NCBI RefSeq assembly: GCF_004795015.1
Contig: NZ_SSBI01000013.1
Location: 62,001 to 126,000, forward strand
Source of the DNA: Streptomyces sp. A1277
GTDB lineage: Bacteria > Actinomycetota > Actinomycetes > Streptomycetales > Streptomycetaceae
Reading direction: 5' to 3'
Length of the DNA stretch: 64,000 nt
Shown here: piece after piece, positions 45,415-53,762 of the stretch
How positions within the stretch are numbered: position 1 is the first letter of the stretch
Layout: the number at the start of each line of letters is the position of its first letter
Made by a program: the position numbers and the translations under genes
Notes under the pieces: model-generated
Told to the model about the DNA's origin: nothing
The model's input: the letters and a program-made list of their open reading frames with translations, nothing else
The model's database searches: none

Positions 45415-46774
45415 GCGGCTGACGGCACGCGAGGCGATCGCCGCGCTCACCGCCGACTTCACCGAGTCCGCCGCCCCGGCCGGGGACACCGCGGGCGACG
45501 GCCCGCTCGGCTGGACCGGCTACGCCGAATCCCGGGCCCGGGCCACCGCCCGGACCGGCGAGCAGGAGTCCGTCGTCCACGGCGCCGCCACGGTCGGCGG
45601 GCACCCGTGCGTCCTGATCTCGTTCGAGTTCGGCTTCCTGGGCGGCTCGCTCGGGCAGCGCACCGGTGACCGGCTGGAGGCGGCGTACGAGGAGGCCGTC
45701 ACCCGGCGGCTGCCGCTCGTCTCGCTGATCGCCACGGGCGGCAGCCGCATGCAGGAGGGCATGATCGCGCTGACCCAGCTGCACCGGGTCGCCCGCGCCT
45801 CGGCCCGGCTGCGGGCGGCGGGGCCGGCCCAGCTCGCGGTCCTGCGCGACCCGACGACCGGCGGCGGCTGGGCCACGCTGGGGGCGGGCGCCGATGTGGT
45901 CCTGGCGCTGCCCGGGGCGCAGATCGGGTTCGCCGGTTCCCGGGTGCGTCCGGCGGACGCGGACCCCGCCGCGTACGGGGCGGAGGGCCAGCTCGCGGCC
46001 GGTTCCGTCGACGCGATCGTCCCGCCCGATGACCTTCCGGCCACGGTCGGACGCTGGCTTGGCCTGCTCGCCCACCACGACGCCCCGCCCCCGCCCGCCC
46101 CGGTCCCGGACGCGCTCGCGGCGGCGGACCTGCCCCGCACGGGCTGGGACGCGGTCCTGCGCGCCAGGGCGGCGGACCGGCCGCGCGCCGGGGCCTACCT
46201 GGACGCCTACTTCGACGTGCGCCTCCCGCTGAGCGGCGACCGCTGCGGCGGCACGGACCCGGGGCTGCTCTGCGGATTCGGGCTGCGCGAGGGGCGGCCG
46301 GTGGCGTACGTGGCGCAGTGCGGCACCGCGACGCGCCCGGCCGGCTACCGCACGGCGGCCCGGGTGATCAGGCTCGCCGACCGGCTGGGCGTCCCGGTCC
46401 TCACGCTGGTCGACACCCCGGGCGCGGCCAACGACGCGGAGGCGGAACGGTCCGGCGCGGGCGCGGCCATCGCGGACGCCTTCGCGGCGATCGCGGCGGC
46501 CCGGGTCCCGGTCACGACCCTGGTGATCGGCGAGGGCGGCTCGGGCGGCGCGCTGGCCCTGGCGGCGCCGGACCGCACGCACGTCACCCCGGACAGCTAC
46601 TTCTCGGTCATCGCCCCGGAGCTGGCCGCGGCGATCCTGAAGCGGGATGCGGACCGGGTCCGGGCCACGGCCGGCCAACTCCGTCTGCGCCCGCAGGACT
46701 TGGTGGACCTGGGCGTGGCCCGCTCGGTGGCCGGTCCGCCGGCTCGACGCGCAGGAGAGACCGAGGGTGGCTAG
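45407..46774 (+). CDS. Acyl-CoA carboxylase carboxyltransferase, fused AccD-AccA-like
   Basis: A 455-residue crotonase-fold protein with both halves of a carboxyltransferase. The AccD-like half has FEFGFLGGSLGQRTGDRLEA and LIATGGSRMQEGM with an oxyanion loop; the AccA-like half has LTLVDTPGAANDAEAERSGA and VIGEGGSGGALALA. No Cys4 zinc finger is seen. It probably carboxylates or, in reverse, decarboxylates short acyl-CoAs, supporting malonyl-CoA supply with MatB. It overlaps matB by eight bases, so the two are coupled. Confidence 0.85.
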   Translation: MTERLTAREAIAALTADFTESAAPAGDTAGDGPLGWTGYAESRARATARTGEQESVVHGAATVGGHPCVLISFEFGFLGGSLGQRTGDRLEAAYEEAVTRRLPLVSLIATGGSRMQEGMIALTQLHRVARASARLRAAGPAQLAVLRDPTTGGGWATLGAGADVVLALPGAQIGFAGSRVRPADADPAAYGAEGQLAAGSVDAIVPPDDLPATVGRWLGLLAHHDAPPPPAPVPDALAAADLPRTGWDAVLRARAADRPRAGAYLDAYFDVRLPLSGDRCGGTDPGLLCGFGLREGRPVAYVAQCGTATRPAGYRTAARVIRLADRLGVPVLTLVDTPGAANDAEAERSGAGAAIADAFAAIAAARVPVTTLVIGEGGSGGALALAAPDRTHVTPDSYFSVIAPELAAAILKRDADRVRATAGQLRLRPQDLVDLGVARSVAGPPARRAGETEGG

Positions 46775-46815
46775 CGTGGGCAGGGGGCACCCGTCACCCG
46801 AGGAGATGACCCACC

Positions 46816-47610
46816 ATGCCCGCAGAAGCAGAGGGCACGCCCTGCTGGGCCGACGCGACGGTCGGCGACCTCGCCGAGGCGAAGCGTTTCTACGGTGAGC
46901 TGCTGGGCTGGACGTTCGGCGACACGCTGGACGAGTACGGCGGCTACACGCAGGCATTCGTGAACGAGAAGGCGGTCGCCGCGCTGATGCCCCGGCCGTC
47001 GGACGAGATGCCGACCGGCTGGACCCTGTACCTGGCCTCCCCGGACGCGGCGGCCACCGCGTCGAAGATCCGCGACCACGGCGGCACGGTCCGGGTGGAG
47101 CCCATGCGGGTCGGCGAGTTCGGCACGATGGTGGTGGCCACCGACCCGGGCGGGGCGGCCTTCGGCGTCTGGCAGCCCGGCAGCCACAAGGGGTTCGAGG
47201 CCCGGACGGTGCCCGGCGCGTACAACTGGGCCGAGGTCTTCACCCGCGACCCGGAGAAGGCGGACGCCTTCTTCCCCGCCGTCTTCGGATACGGCGTGCA
47301 GCGCATGGCGGACGACGCCGTCGACTTCACGCTCTACGACCTGGGCGCGGACCCGGTGCTGGGCCGCATGAGGATGACGGACGACTTCCCGGCGGAGGTG
47401 CCGCCGTACCTGAACGTGTACTTCACGGTGGCGGACTGCGACGCGGCCGTGGAGAAGGCGAAGTCGCTGGGGGCGACGCTGCGGTTCGGCCCGCTGACGA
47501 TCCCGTTCGGCAGGTTCGCGGCGCTGACCGACCCGGACGGCTCACCGTTCTCGCTGATCGACAACGGGACGACGGGCGGCGAGATGCCGAAGCTGGAGGA
47601 GGTGGAGTGA
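46816..47610 (+). CDS. VOC (glyoxalase/bleomycin-resistance) family protein, two domains
   Basis: A 264-residue protein with two VOC modules: residues 5-125 (DLAEAKRFYGELLGWTFGD) and 135-255 (EVFTRDPEKADAFFPAVFGY). Each module has the usual beta-alpha-beta repeats. VOC proteins bind metals and act as lyases, dioxygenases or drug-binding proteins; the ligand here is unknown. A GAGGAG site precedes the ATG. It converges with the biosynthetic operon 17 bp away and probably marks its edge. Confidence 0.88.
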   Translation: MPAEAEGTPCWADATVGDLAEAKRFYGELLGWTFGDTLDEYGGYTQAFVNEKAVAALMPRPSDEMPTGWTLYLASPDAAATASKIRDHGGTVRVEPMRVGEFGTMVVATDPGGAAFGVWQPGSHKGFEARTVPGAYNWAEVFTRDPEKADAFFPAVFGYGVQRMADDAVDFTLYDLGADPVLGRMRMTDDFPAEVPPYLNVYFTVADCDAAVEKAKSLGATLRFGPLTIPFGRFAALTDPDGSPFSLIDNGTTGGEMPKLEEVE

Positions 47611-47627
47611 CGTAAGGGCCGGCGCCC

Positions 47628-48038
47628 CTACGTCTCGTCCCCGAGCCCTGCCACCATCGCGTGCGCCTGCGCCGCCGTGTGCGTGAGGCTGATCAGCCAG
47701 GTGCGGACGCCCGCCGCTTCCGCCAGCGCCGCCGCGCGGCCCGCGAGGTGGAGGGAGGGCTTCCCCTCCGGGGCCCGCCGGACCTCGATATCGGTGAGCG
47801 GCGCACCCGCGAGGCCCGTACCCAGTGCTTTCAGCACCGCTTCCTTGGCCGCGAACCGGACCGCGTACCGCTCGGCCGGGTCCTTCGGGATGTCGCAGTA
47901 GGCGCGCTCCGCCTCGGTGAACGCCTTGGTCCTGAAGGACGGTTGACGGGTGAGCACGCCCCGTATCTCCGCCACGTCCGCGAGGTCCGTTCCCACGCAC
48001 AGGACCCGCCTGCCGACGAGGCCGTCCGCCCACGTCAT
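47628..48038 (-). CDS. AcpS-type 4'-phosphopantetheinyl transferase (cluster-encoded)
   Basis: A 136-residue holo-ACP synthase. VGTDLADVAEI carries the Mg-binding Asp and RFAAKEAVLKALG the catalytic Glu-Lys motif. It attaches phosphopantetheine to a carrier protein Ser. It is the last gene of the biosynthetic operon and overlaps the protease stop in ATGA. The housekeeping acpS of Streptomyces lies elsewhere as I recall, so this one is probably dedicated to the cluster carrier protein at 51586-51867, whose NST motif is unusual. Confidence 0.88.
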   Translation of the reverse strand: MTWADGLVGRRVLCVGTDLADVAEIRGVLTRQPSFRTKAFTEAERAYCDIPKDPAERYAVRFAAKEAVLKALGTGLAGAPLTDIEVRRAPEGKPSLHLAGRAAALAEAAGVRTWLISLTHTAAQAHAMVAGLGDET

Positions 48039-49423
48039 GCGAGGCCCGGGACCGTGAGCAGCCCGTGGCCCACCGCCTCGTTCGGGCAGAGTCCGCCGCA
48101 GTCGTCGCCCGTCAGCGTCCGCCCCTCCGTCACCGGAAGGCAGGCGTCCGCCAGGTCCGCCGCGGTCAGCGCGCGGCCGTTGCCGATGCCCTGCTGCACC
48201 GCGAGCGCCACCACCCCGGCGGCGTAGGCCGTCGCCCCCGACGTCCCGCTGGACACCAGCCAGCCGTCGTCGGGGGCGGTGTTGTCGTACGCGCTGTTAC
48301 GGCGGTCGAACATGCACCCGGGCTGGGTCGGGAACACCACGTAGTCGCCGTTCGGCAGCATGCCGCAGGGCCCTGACAGGTCGGGGACCCGTCGTCCGGG
48401 GAAGACGTCCGAGCGGTAGCTGGAGGCGAGGTCGGCGGCCCGCCTGCGCCCGTCCGGTGCCACGTGGACCCCGCCGACCGTGATGGCGCCCGGGGTCGCC
48501 ACCGACTGGAACATGGCGGTACGCCGGTCGGTGGAGCCGTTCCCCGCGGCGAACAGGACCGTGATCCCGCGCCGCAGCGCGTTCGCGACCTCCAGGTGCA
48601 GATGCGGCTCCGCGCGCAGGGTGCCCCAGCTGCACGAGATGACGTCCGGTGCCAGCTCCACCGCCCGCTGGAAGGCCGCCACCGGGAAGGAGAAGCTTGC
48701 GCAGGCCATCTTGACCATGGTGAGCTCGGCCGCCGGGGCCACCGCGAGCAGCAGCGCCGACATGGCGGTGCCGTGGCCGCGTTCGTCCACGGCCGGGTCG
48801 AGGGCGGACAGCGCGGGGACGACCGTCGTGCGGTAGCCGTGGGCGCGGTGGTGCGGATGGTCGTACAGGCCGGTGTCGACCATCACCACCCGGACCCCGT
48901 CGCCCCGGACGCCCGCCTCGTGCGCCCGGCCGGCGTCCGCGAGGCGTACCGCGTCCTCGGGCAGCCGCAGGTAGCGGGCGTCGCGGGGCAGGGGCGGGGT
49001 GGCCCGGGGTGCGGGCGGGGCCCCGGCGCCCAGCTCGAAGCCCGCCCGGGGGGCCCGTACCTCCGCGACCAGCTCGGTGTGGAGCCGGGAGCGGAGCGGG
49101 CCGGCGGCGGCGAACTCGCGGCGGACGGTCTCCCGGATGTACTTGTTGCGCACCGGCCGCACCGCATGGCCGAAGACGTCCGCGAGCAGCGCGGGGGCTC
49201 CGGATACGGTGAGGCCCGCCTCGGTCCGGGCCTCGACGGCAAGCCCCTCGCGGGCGTACGCGTCGGCCAGCCGGTCCACGGTGCCGGGGGCCGGAAGGAA
49301 CTCCTGCGCCCGGTGCCGCAGGAGCAGCGCGGGGTCGTCGCCGAGGGTGAGCCCGGTGGCCGAGCGGGGCACGACCGTCAGCACGCCGCACCGCTCGAAG
49401 CGGGCCAGCTCCTCGTCGCTCAC
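48035..49423 (-). CDS. Cytosolic subtilisin-like (S8) serine protease in biosynthetic operon
   Basis: A 462-residue protease with all catalytic residues: Asp183 (VVMVDTGLYDHP), His217 (ERGHGTAMSALL), the oxyanion Asn295 (AAGNGS) and Ser395 (SSGTSGATAYAAG). Residues 35-95 (VDRLADAYAREGLAVEAR) look like a propeptide of the kumamolisin or I9 type. There is no signal peptide, so it should act inside the cell. It starts with GTG, coupled to the adenylation enzyme (GTGA), and its stop is coupled to acpS. It might trim or release a peptide product or act on an immunity or carrier protein; the role is inference. Confidence 0.88.
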   Translation of the reverse strand: MSDEELARFERCGVLTVVPRSATGLTLGDDPALLLRHRAQEFLPAPGTVDRLADAYAREGLAVEARTEAGLTVSGAPALLADVFGHAVRPVRNKYIRETVRREFAAAGPLRSRLHTELVAEVRAPRAGFELGAGAPPAPRATPPLPRDARYLRLPEDAVRLADAGRAHEAGVRGDGVRVVMVDTGLYDHPHHRAHGYRTTVVPALSALDPAVDERGHGTAMSALLLAVAPAAELTMVKMACASFSFPVAAFQRAVELAPDVISCSWGTLRAEPHLHLEVANALRRGITVLFAAGNGSTDRRTAMFQSVATPGAITVGGVHVAPDGRRRAADLASSYRSDVFPGRRVPDLSGPCGMLPNGDYVVFPTQPGCMFDRRNSAYDNTAPDDGWLVSSGTSGATAYAAGVVALAVQQGIGNGRALTAADLADACLPVTEGRTLTGDDCGGLCPNEAVGHGLLTVPGLA

Positions 49424-51006
49424 CTGGACTCCGTCCCCTTCCCGGTCGCGTCCGCGACCTCCCGCAGCCGGGCGCGGTCGAGCTTGCCGGACGGCGTCAG
49501 GCTCACGTCCCCGTCGGCCAGGAACTCGATCCGGGCCGGCAGCATGTAGTCGGGCAGCCGCAGCGCGAGGCCGCGGCGCAGCTCCTCCTCGCTCAGGCCC
49601 GTGTCGCCGTCCCGCGCGCCCAGGACGAAGAGCATGACGGCCCGGCCGGTCAGCGGGTGCGCCACCGGGAGCGCGCAGCAGTCCGACACCCCGGCCACGG
49701 CCAGCGTCGCCGCCTCCACCTCGGAGAGGTGGACGAGGTTGCCGTTGATCTTCAGGGCGTCGTCGCGGCGCCCCAGGAAGACCAGGGCGCCGTCCCCGGG
49801 CCGCCGGCGCACGTAGTCGCCCGAGCGGTAGTAGCGGGTCCCCGAGCCGGCCGGAAGCTCGACCACGGACCGGGCGGTGCGCTCCGGCTCGCCGCAGTAT
49901 CCCGCCATCACCTGCGCGCCGCCGATGAGGAGTTCACCGGTCTCCCCGTCCTCCACCGGCCGCAGCGCGTCGTCCACGACGAGCACGTCCACGGCCGGCA
50001 GCGGATGGCCGATGGGCAGGAACTCATCGCCGTCCCCGCCCGGGGCGTCGGTGAGGAAGAGCGTGGCGCTGTGGGTGGTCTCGGTGGGCCCGTACCCGTG
50101 CACGTACCGCAGTCCCGGTACGAGGGCGGAGAACGCGTCGAGGACCGACACCGGGCACGACTCGCCGCCGAACCACAGCCGCCGCAGCGAGCCGAGGTCG
50201 CGCCGCCCGGCGTCGCTGAACCGGCCGACCAGCATCCGGATCACGGACGGCACGAGCAGTGTGTCGGTGATCCGCCACTCCTCGATGGCGCGGGTGACCT
50301 GGGTGGGCATGCGCAGCCGGGGCAGCAGGTGGACGGTGCCGCCGACCAGGAACGTCGACCACAGGTCCACGACGGAGGCGTCGAAGAAGAGCGGCGCCAC
50401 GTTGAGGAAGCGCATGCCGTCCTCGAAGCCGACGGTCTCCTGCACTCCGGTCAGCAGGGCGCACATCGACCGGTGGCTGATCACGACGCCCTTCGGGGAG
50501 CCGGTCGAGCCGGAGGTGAAGACGACGTACGCGTGGTCCTCGGGGCTCCGGCCGGCCACCTCGGCCGGCCGGGGTTCGGCCTCGGCCGACGGGTCCCAGC
50601 CGGTGCCGGCGTCCACGGGGTCCGCGCCCACCGTGACCACCTTCCCGGCCGGCGCGCCGTCGAGCAGCGCCCGGTAGGCGGGCTGGACCAGGGTGGCCGT
50701 GGGCGCGCACTTGCCGAGCAGCAGCGCGATCCGGGCCGCCGGCAGCGACTCGTCCAGCGGTACGTAGCGGGCGCCGAGCCGCAGCGCGGCCCACATGACC
50801 GCCACCGAGGCGGCGGACTTGTCCATCACCATCGCGACGGTCCCGCCCCGGCCCACGCCGAGCCCGGCCAGGAGGCCGGTCAGGGCCTGGACGCGCCGGG
50901 CGAGGGTCCGGTACGAGACCTGCTCGCCGGTCTCCAGGTCCACGACGGCCGTGGCCGTGCTGTCCCGCCGCCGCTCCAGCAGCTCGTCGGCGAGCGTGAC
51001 GTTCAT
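49420..51006 (-). CDS. Stand-alone adenylation enzyme (NRPS A-domain type)
   Basis: A 528-residue amino-acid-activating ANL ligase with no fused condensation or carrier domain. Core motifs: A3 YVVFTSGSTGSPKGVVISH, A5 YGPTETTHSAT, A7 YRSGDYV, A8 GRRDDALKINGNLVHLSEVE, and A10 LTPSGKLDRARL with the catalytic Lys. The A4 segment APLFFDASVVDLW keeps the Asp that binds an alpha-amino group, so the substrate is probably an amino acid. It most likely loads the free-standing carrier protein two genes upstream. Its ATG overlaps the hydrolase stop (ATGA). Confidence 0.9.
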   Translation of the reverse strand: MNVTLADELLERRRDSTATAVVDLETGEQVSYRTLARRVQALTGLLAGLGVGRGGTVAMVMDKSAASVAVMWAALRLGARYVPLDESLPAARIALLLGKCAPTATLVQPAYRALLDGAPAGKVVTVGADPVDAGTGWDPSAEAEPRPAEVAGRSPEDHAYVVFTSGSTGSPKGVVISHRSMCALLTGVQETVGFEDGMRFLNVAPLFFDASVVDLWSTFLVGGTVHLLPRLRMPTQVTRAIEEWRITDTLLVPSVIRMLVGRFSDAGRRDLGSLRRLWFGGESCPVSVLDAFSALVPGLRYVHGYGPTETTHSATLFLTDAPGGDGDEFLPIGHPLPAVDVLVVDDALRPVEDGETGELLIGGAQVMAGYCGEPERTARSVVELPAGSGTRYYRSGDYVRRRPGDGALVFLGRRDDALKINGNLVHLSEVEAATLAVAGVSDCCALPVAHPLTGRAVMLFVLGARDGDTGLSEEELRRGLALRLPDYMLPARIEFLADGDVSLTPSGKLDRARLREVADATGKGTESR

Positions 51007-51572
51007 CGTTCCTCCAGGCGAGTCCCGTCGAGGCGGCGGCGGATCGCCTCCAGCAGCTCCGGGAAGGTGTCCATCTGCTGGTCGTACGAGCCGAAGTGGC
51101 CCATGCCGTGCATGGCGTTGAACGTGCTCCCGGTCAGTTCGTGCAGTTCCTCGGCGACCTCGAAGGGCACCCAGGGGTCGTCCTTCGAGTGGAACTGCTC
51201 GATGAACGACTGGTTGGCGCGGATCGCCTCCCAGTCCCACGGGGTGTCGAAGAAGCCGCTGCGCCGCTCCAGTTCGAAGCCGCAGTCGTGGTGGTGGCCG
51301 GCGACGGCGAAGGTGCCGAGGAGCGGTGCCTTCTCGGCGTACCGGAAGGCGGCCAGCGCGCCGGAGGAGTGGCCGACGATGACCGTCCGCTCGTCCGGGC
51401 GGATGACGTCGGTGAGGTACGGCAGCCAGTACCGCATCCGGCCCTTGATGGGGTCGGGGAAGGTCTCGGCCACCACCTCGGCGCCGAGGGCCTCCAGTTC
51501 CCGCTTGAGGTACGGGAACCAGATGCCCTCGACGCTCGCTCCGGCGTTCCCGTGGATCAGCACCACGCGCAC
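51003..51572 (-). CDS. Small alpha/beta hydrolase, possible thioesterase
   Basis: A 189-residue serine hydrolase of the RBBP9/YdeN-like type. VVLIHGNAGAS is the oxyanion loop, Ser69 in VGHSSGA the nucleophile, Asp in SKDDPWVP and His in GMGHFGSYD complete a triad. Placed between the carrier protein (13 bp upstream) and the adenylation enzyme (4-bp overlap), it may release the modified aminoacyl group from the carrier or proofread it. This is inferred from position. Confidence 0.85.
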   Translation of the reverse strand: MRVVLIHGNAGASVEGIWFPYLKRELEALGAEVVAETFPDPIKGRMRYWLPYLTDVIRPDERTVIVGHSSGALAAFRYAEKAPLLGTFAVAGHHHDCGFELERRSGFFDTPWDWEAIRANQSFIEQFHSKDDPWVPFEVAEELHELTGSTFNAMHGMGHFGSYDQQMDTFPELLEAIRRRLDGTRLEER

Positions 51573-51585
51573 GTCCGGACGGATC

Positions 51586-51867
51586 TCAGACAGGGGACAC
51601 CTCGTCTTCGAGGAGTTCCTCCAGGAGACCGGCCAGCGAACCCAGGGTCGCGAAGTTCTCCGTCGTCAGCAGCTCGGGTTCGAGCTCGATGTCGTAGAAC
51701 GTCTCGAAGGCCAGGGTCAGTTCGATCATCTGGGTCGAGTTGAGCGACAGACCGCCGTTGAACAGCGGGGTGTCGGTGTCGAGTTCGACCAGCTGCCCCG
51801 GGAAGATATGGGCGATCACCTCGCGGAGGTCGTCCTCGATCTCCTTCTGGGTCTTGCGGTTTTCCAC
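51586..51867 (-). CDS. Free-standing acyl/peptidyl carrier protein
   Basis: A 93-residue acidic carrier with the helix pattern of ACP/PCP. The phosphopantetheine site is Ser44 in GGLSLNSTQMIEL: the usual DSL is NST, which is rare. It lies between the radical SAM gene (7 bp) and the hydrolase gene (13 bp). With the stand-alone adenylation enzyme and the cluster PPTase it forms a trans-acting loading module. The substrate bound to it is unknown. Confidence 0.88.
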   Translation of the reverse strand: MENRKTQKEIEDDLREVIAHIFPGQLVELDTDTPLFNGGLSLNSTQMIELTLAFETFYDIELEPELLTTENFATLGSLAGLLEELLEDEVSPV

Positions 51868-51874
51868 CGGTGGT

Positions 51875-53410
51875 TCAGCTCCCCTCGGTCTTCGCGGGGC
51901 TGGTCTCCTTGGCGGTCTCCTCCGCCGACTTCGGGCGGGTCTGGAGGAAGAGCGGGGTGCGCGGGATGTTCTGCGCGTCCTGGTGGAAGGGGTTGCGCTT
52001 GTTCTTCAGCGACAGGTACATCGTGCGCCGGGCGCGGGCCTTCTCCTCGTCCGAGTAGAAGAGGAAGGCGATGTTGCCGGCGTTCTCCCGGCCGACCTCG
52101 GTGAGGGTCAGCTCCTCGTCGGTCTCGATCGCGTACTCGCCGGCGACCAGCCAGTCCACCTCGCGGCGGTACTTCTCGAAGTTGGCGACATCGGCCTTGC
52201 GGACGCTGCCGAAGACCGGGAAGAAGACCATGACCCGGTTCTCGACCTCGTCCTCGGAGCAGATGCGGCCCTGCTCGATCGGGATGATGCCTTCCTCGAC
52301 CTCCCGCATCCACCGCTCGACGTCGGTGTGGTTGCGGTAGCTGCGCTCGCCCATGTAGTTCTCGGCGGCCGGGCCGATGCCGAGGGTGTAGCTGGCGCGG
52401 TAGCCGTTGCCGCCGCAGGCGTGGTTGAGGCCGATCTCGCCCGGGTCGTCCAGGTGGGTGAAGAAGTTGATCAGGAGCTGCTTGTCGTAGCCGTAGCCGG
52501 CCAGGCCCTCCTTGATCTGCCGGTACTGCTCCCGCTCGATGGCGCCCGACGGCTTCACCTCGGCGACCTTGCCGGCCCGGATCTGCTGGTCGAGGCGGGT
52601 GCCCTCCCACTGGTTGAAGCGGTACGTCTGCACGAAGCTGGGGCGCAGCTCGCCGCAGATGCCCTCCAGGTCCCGGCCCAGGACCTCGTCGTCCTGCCCG
52701 GGCAGGTTGTACATGAGGTCCAGGGCGAAGGTGCGGATGCCGGCCTTGCGGATGTTCTCGGCGGTCTGGTGGACCTGCTCGACGCTGGCCTTGATGGTGA
52801 GCTTGCGGCGGATGTCCTCGTCGAGGGTCTGCACGCCGAAGGAGATGCGGGTGATGCCGAGCGACTTCAGCATCTCGATGTAGCCGTCCTTGGAGAGCCC
52901 GAGCGGGCTGCCCTCCAGGGAGATGCCGTCGACCTCGCTCAGGTCGAACTCGCGGTGGACGGCCTCCAGGATGGTGGCCATCGACTCCTGCTCCAGGGCG
53001 GACGGCGTACCGCCGCCGAACTGGACGTACTTGACCTTGGTGCCCTGGAAGTACTTCGAGCGGGCGTTGCGCTGGATCTCCTTGACCATCGCCTGGACGA
53101 AGCGCTTCTGCCGCTCGCCCTGGTACTTCGCCGCCGACTCCTTGAAGCAGGCGCAGAAGTTGCAGAACGCCTCGCAGAACGGGATGTGGAAGTAGAGCAG
53201 GATGTCGGTCTGCTCCGGGTGGGACTGGCGGTCCAGGAAGGAGAAGTACTCGGCCTTCTTGCCCTCGGAGTCGAGGGCGTCCTGGAAGGCGCAGATCTTC
53301 GGGTAGAACCAGGTGACGTTGGTGCGCTTCTCGGGGCTCTCGAACTCGTCCTTCAGATAGAAGTTCGAGTCGAGGCCCAGCATGAAGGGGTTTTCGACGT
53401 GGGTCGTCAT
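51875..53410 (-). CDS. HemN-like radical SAM enzyme (class C methylase/cyclopropanase type)
   Basis: A 511-residue radical SAM protein. The [4Fe-4S] cysteines are Cys79, Cys83 and Cys86 (FHIPFCEAFCNFC); FGGGTPSALEQE is the SAM-binding GGE-like motif of the HemN family, and GITRISFGVQTLDED is another HemN hallmark. Two extra Cys lie nearby (Cys88 and one near residue 263). Known HemN-like enzymes in secondary metabolism transfer methyl or methylene groups from SAM (NosN, C10P, Jaw5), some on carrier-bound substrates. Here it adjoins the carrier protein and ferredoxin. A C1 extension, methylation or cyclopropanation of the carrier-bound amino acid is my inference. Confidence 0.9.
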   Translation of the reverse strand: MTTHVENPFMLGLDSNFYLKDEFESPEKRTNVTWFYPKICAFQDALDSEGKKAEYFSFLDRQSHPEQTDILLYFHIPFCEAFCNFCACFKESAAKYQGERQKRFVQAMVKEIQRNARSKYFQGTKVKYVQFGGGTPSALEQESMATILEAVHREFDLSEVDGISLEGSPLGLSKDGYIEMLKSLGITRISFGVQTLDEDIRRKLTIKASVEQVHQTAENIRKAGIRTFALDLMYNLPGQDDEVLGRDLEGICGELRPSFVQTYRFNQWEGTRLDQQIRAGKVAEVKPSGAIEREQYRQIKEGLAGYGYDKQLLINFFTHLDDPGEIGLNHACGGNGYRASYTLGIGPAAENYMGERSYRNHTDVERWMREVEEGIIPIEQGRICSEDEVENRVMVFFPVFGSVRKADVANFEKYRREVDWLVAGEYAIETDEELTLTEVGRENAGNIAFLFYSDEEKARARRTMYLSLKNKRNPFHQDAQNIPRTPLFLQTRPKSAEETAKETSPAKTEGS

Positions 53411-53433
53411 GACCTAGGCTCCCGCTCTTTGGG

Positions 53434-53748
53434 TCAGGAAGGCTGGCTGGAGGTCTCGGCGGGGGCCTCGGTGGGCTCGCCCTTGGTGCCCCGGCTCTCG
53501 AAGATGACCGGGTACTTGTTACTCATCTCGCCGTTGATCTCGATCCACTGGAACTTGTCCTCCGGCAGGTCGACGTCCGCCCAGATCGCCTCGGGCGGGC
53601 ATTCGGCGACGCACGCGTTGCAGTCGATGCATTCCTCGGGGTTGATGTAGAGCATGTCGGGGCCCTCGTGGAAACAGCTCACGGGGCAGACGTCCACACA
53701 GTCCGTGTACTTGCAGCCAACGCATTCGTCGGTGACGACGTACGCCAT
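53434..53748 (-). CDS. Seven-iron-type ferredoxin (FdxA-like)
   Basis: A 104-residue ferredoxin with two cluster motifs: CVGCKYTDCVDVCP near residues 9-22 and CIDCNACVAECP near 39-50. The spacing is that of the FdxA family carrying [3Fe-4S] and [4Fe-4S] clusters. The N-terminus MAYVVTDECVGCK has a GGAGGAGAG ribosome site. It lies between the second aminotransferase gene (14 bp) and the radical SAM gene (23 bp), so it probably supplies electrons for SAM cleavage. Confidence 0.92.
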   Translation of the reverse strand: MAYVVTDECVGCKYTDCVDVCPVSCFHEGPDMLYINPEECIDCNACVAECPPEAIWADVDLPEDKFQWIEINGEMSNKYPVIFESRGTKGEPTEAPAETSSQPS

Positions 53749-53762
53749 GGTTCTCTCCTCCC

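Noticed and set aside
43957..46774. MatB and the carboxyltransferase as part of the biosynthetic cluster
   Set aside because: They are on the opposite strand, separated by the VOC gene, and occupy a conserved primary-metabolism location; no step in the proposed pathway needs malonyl-CoA.
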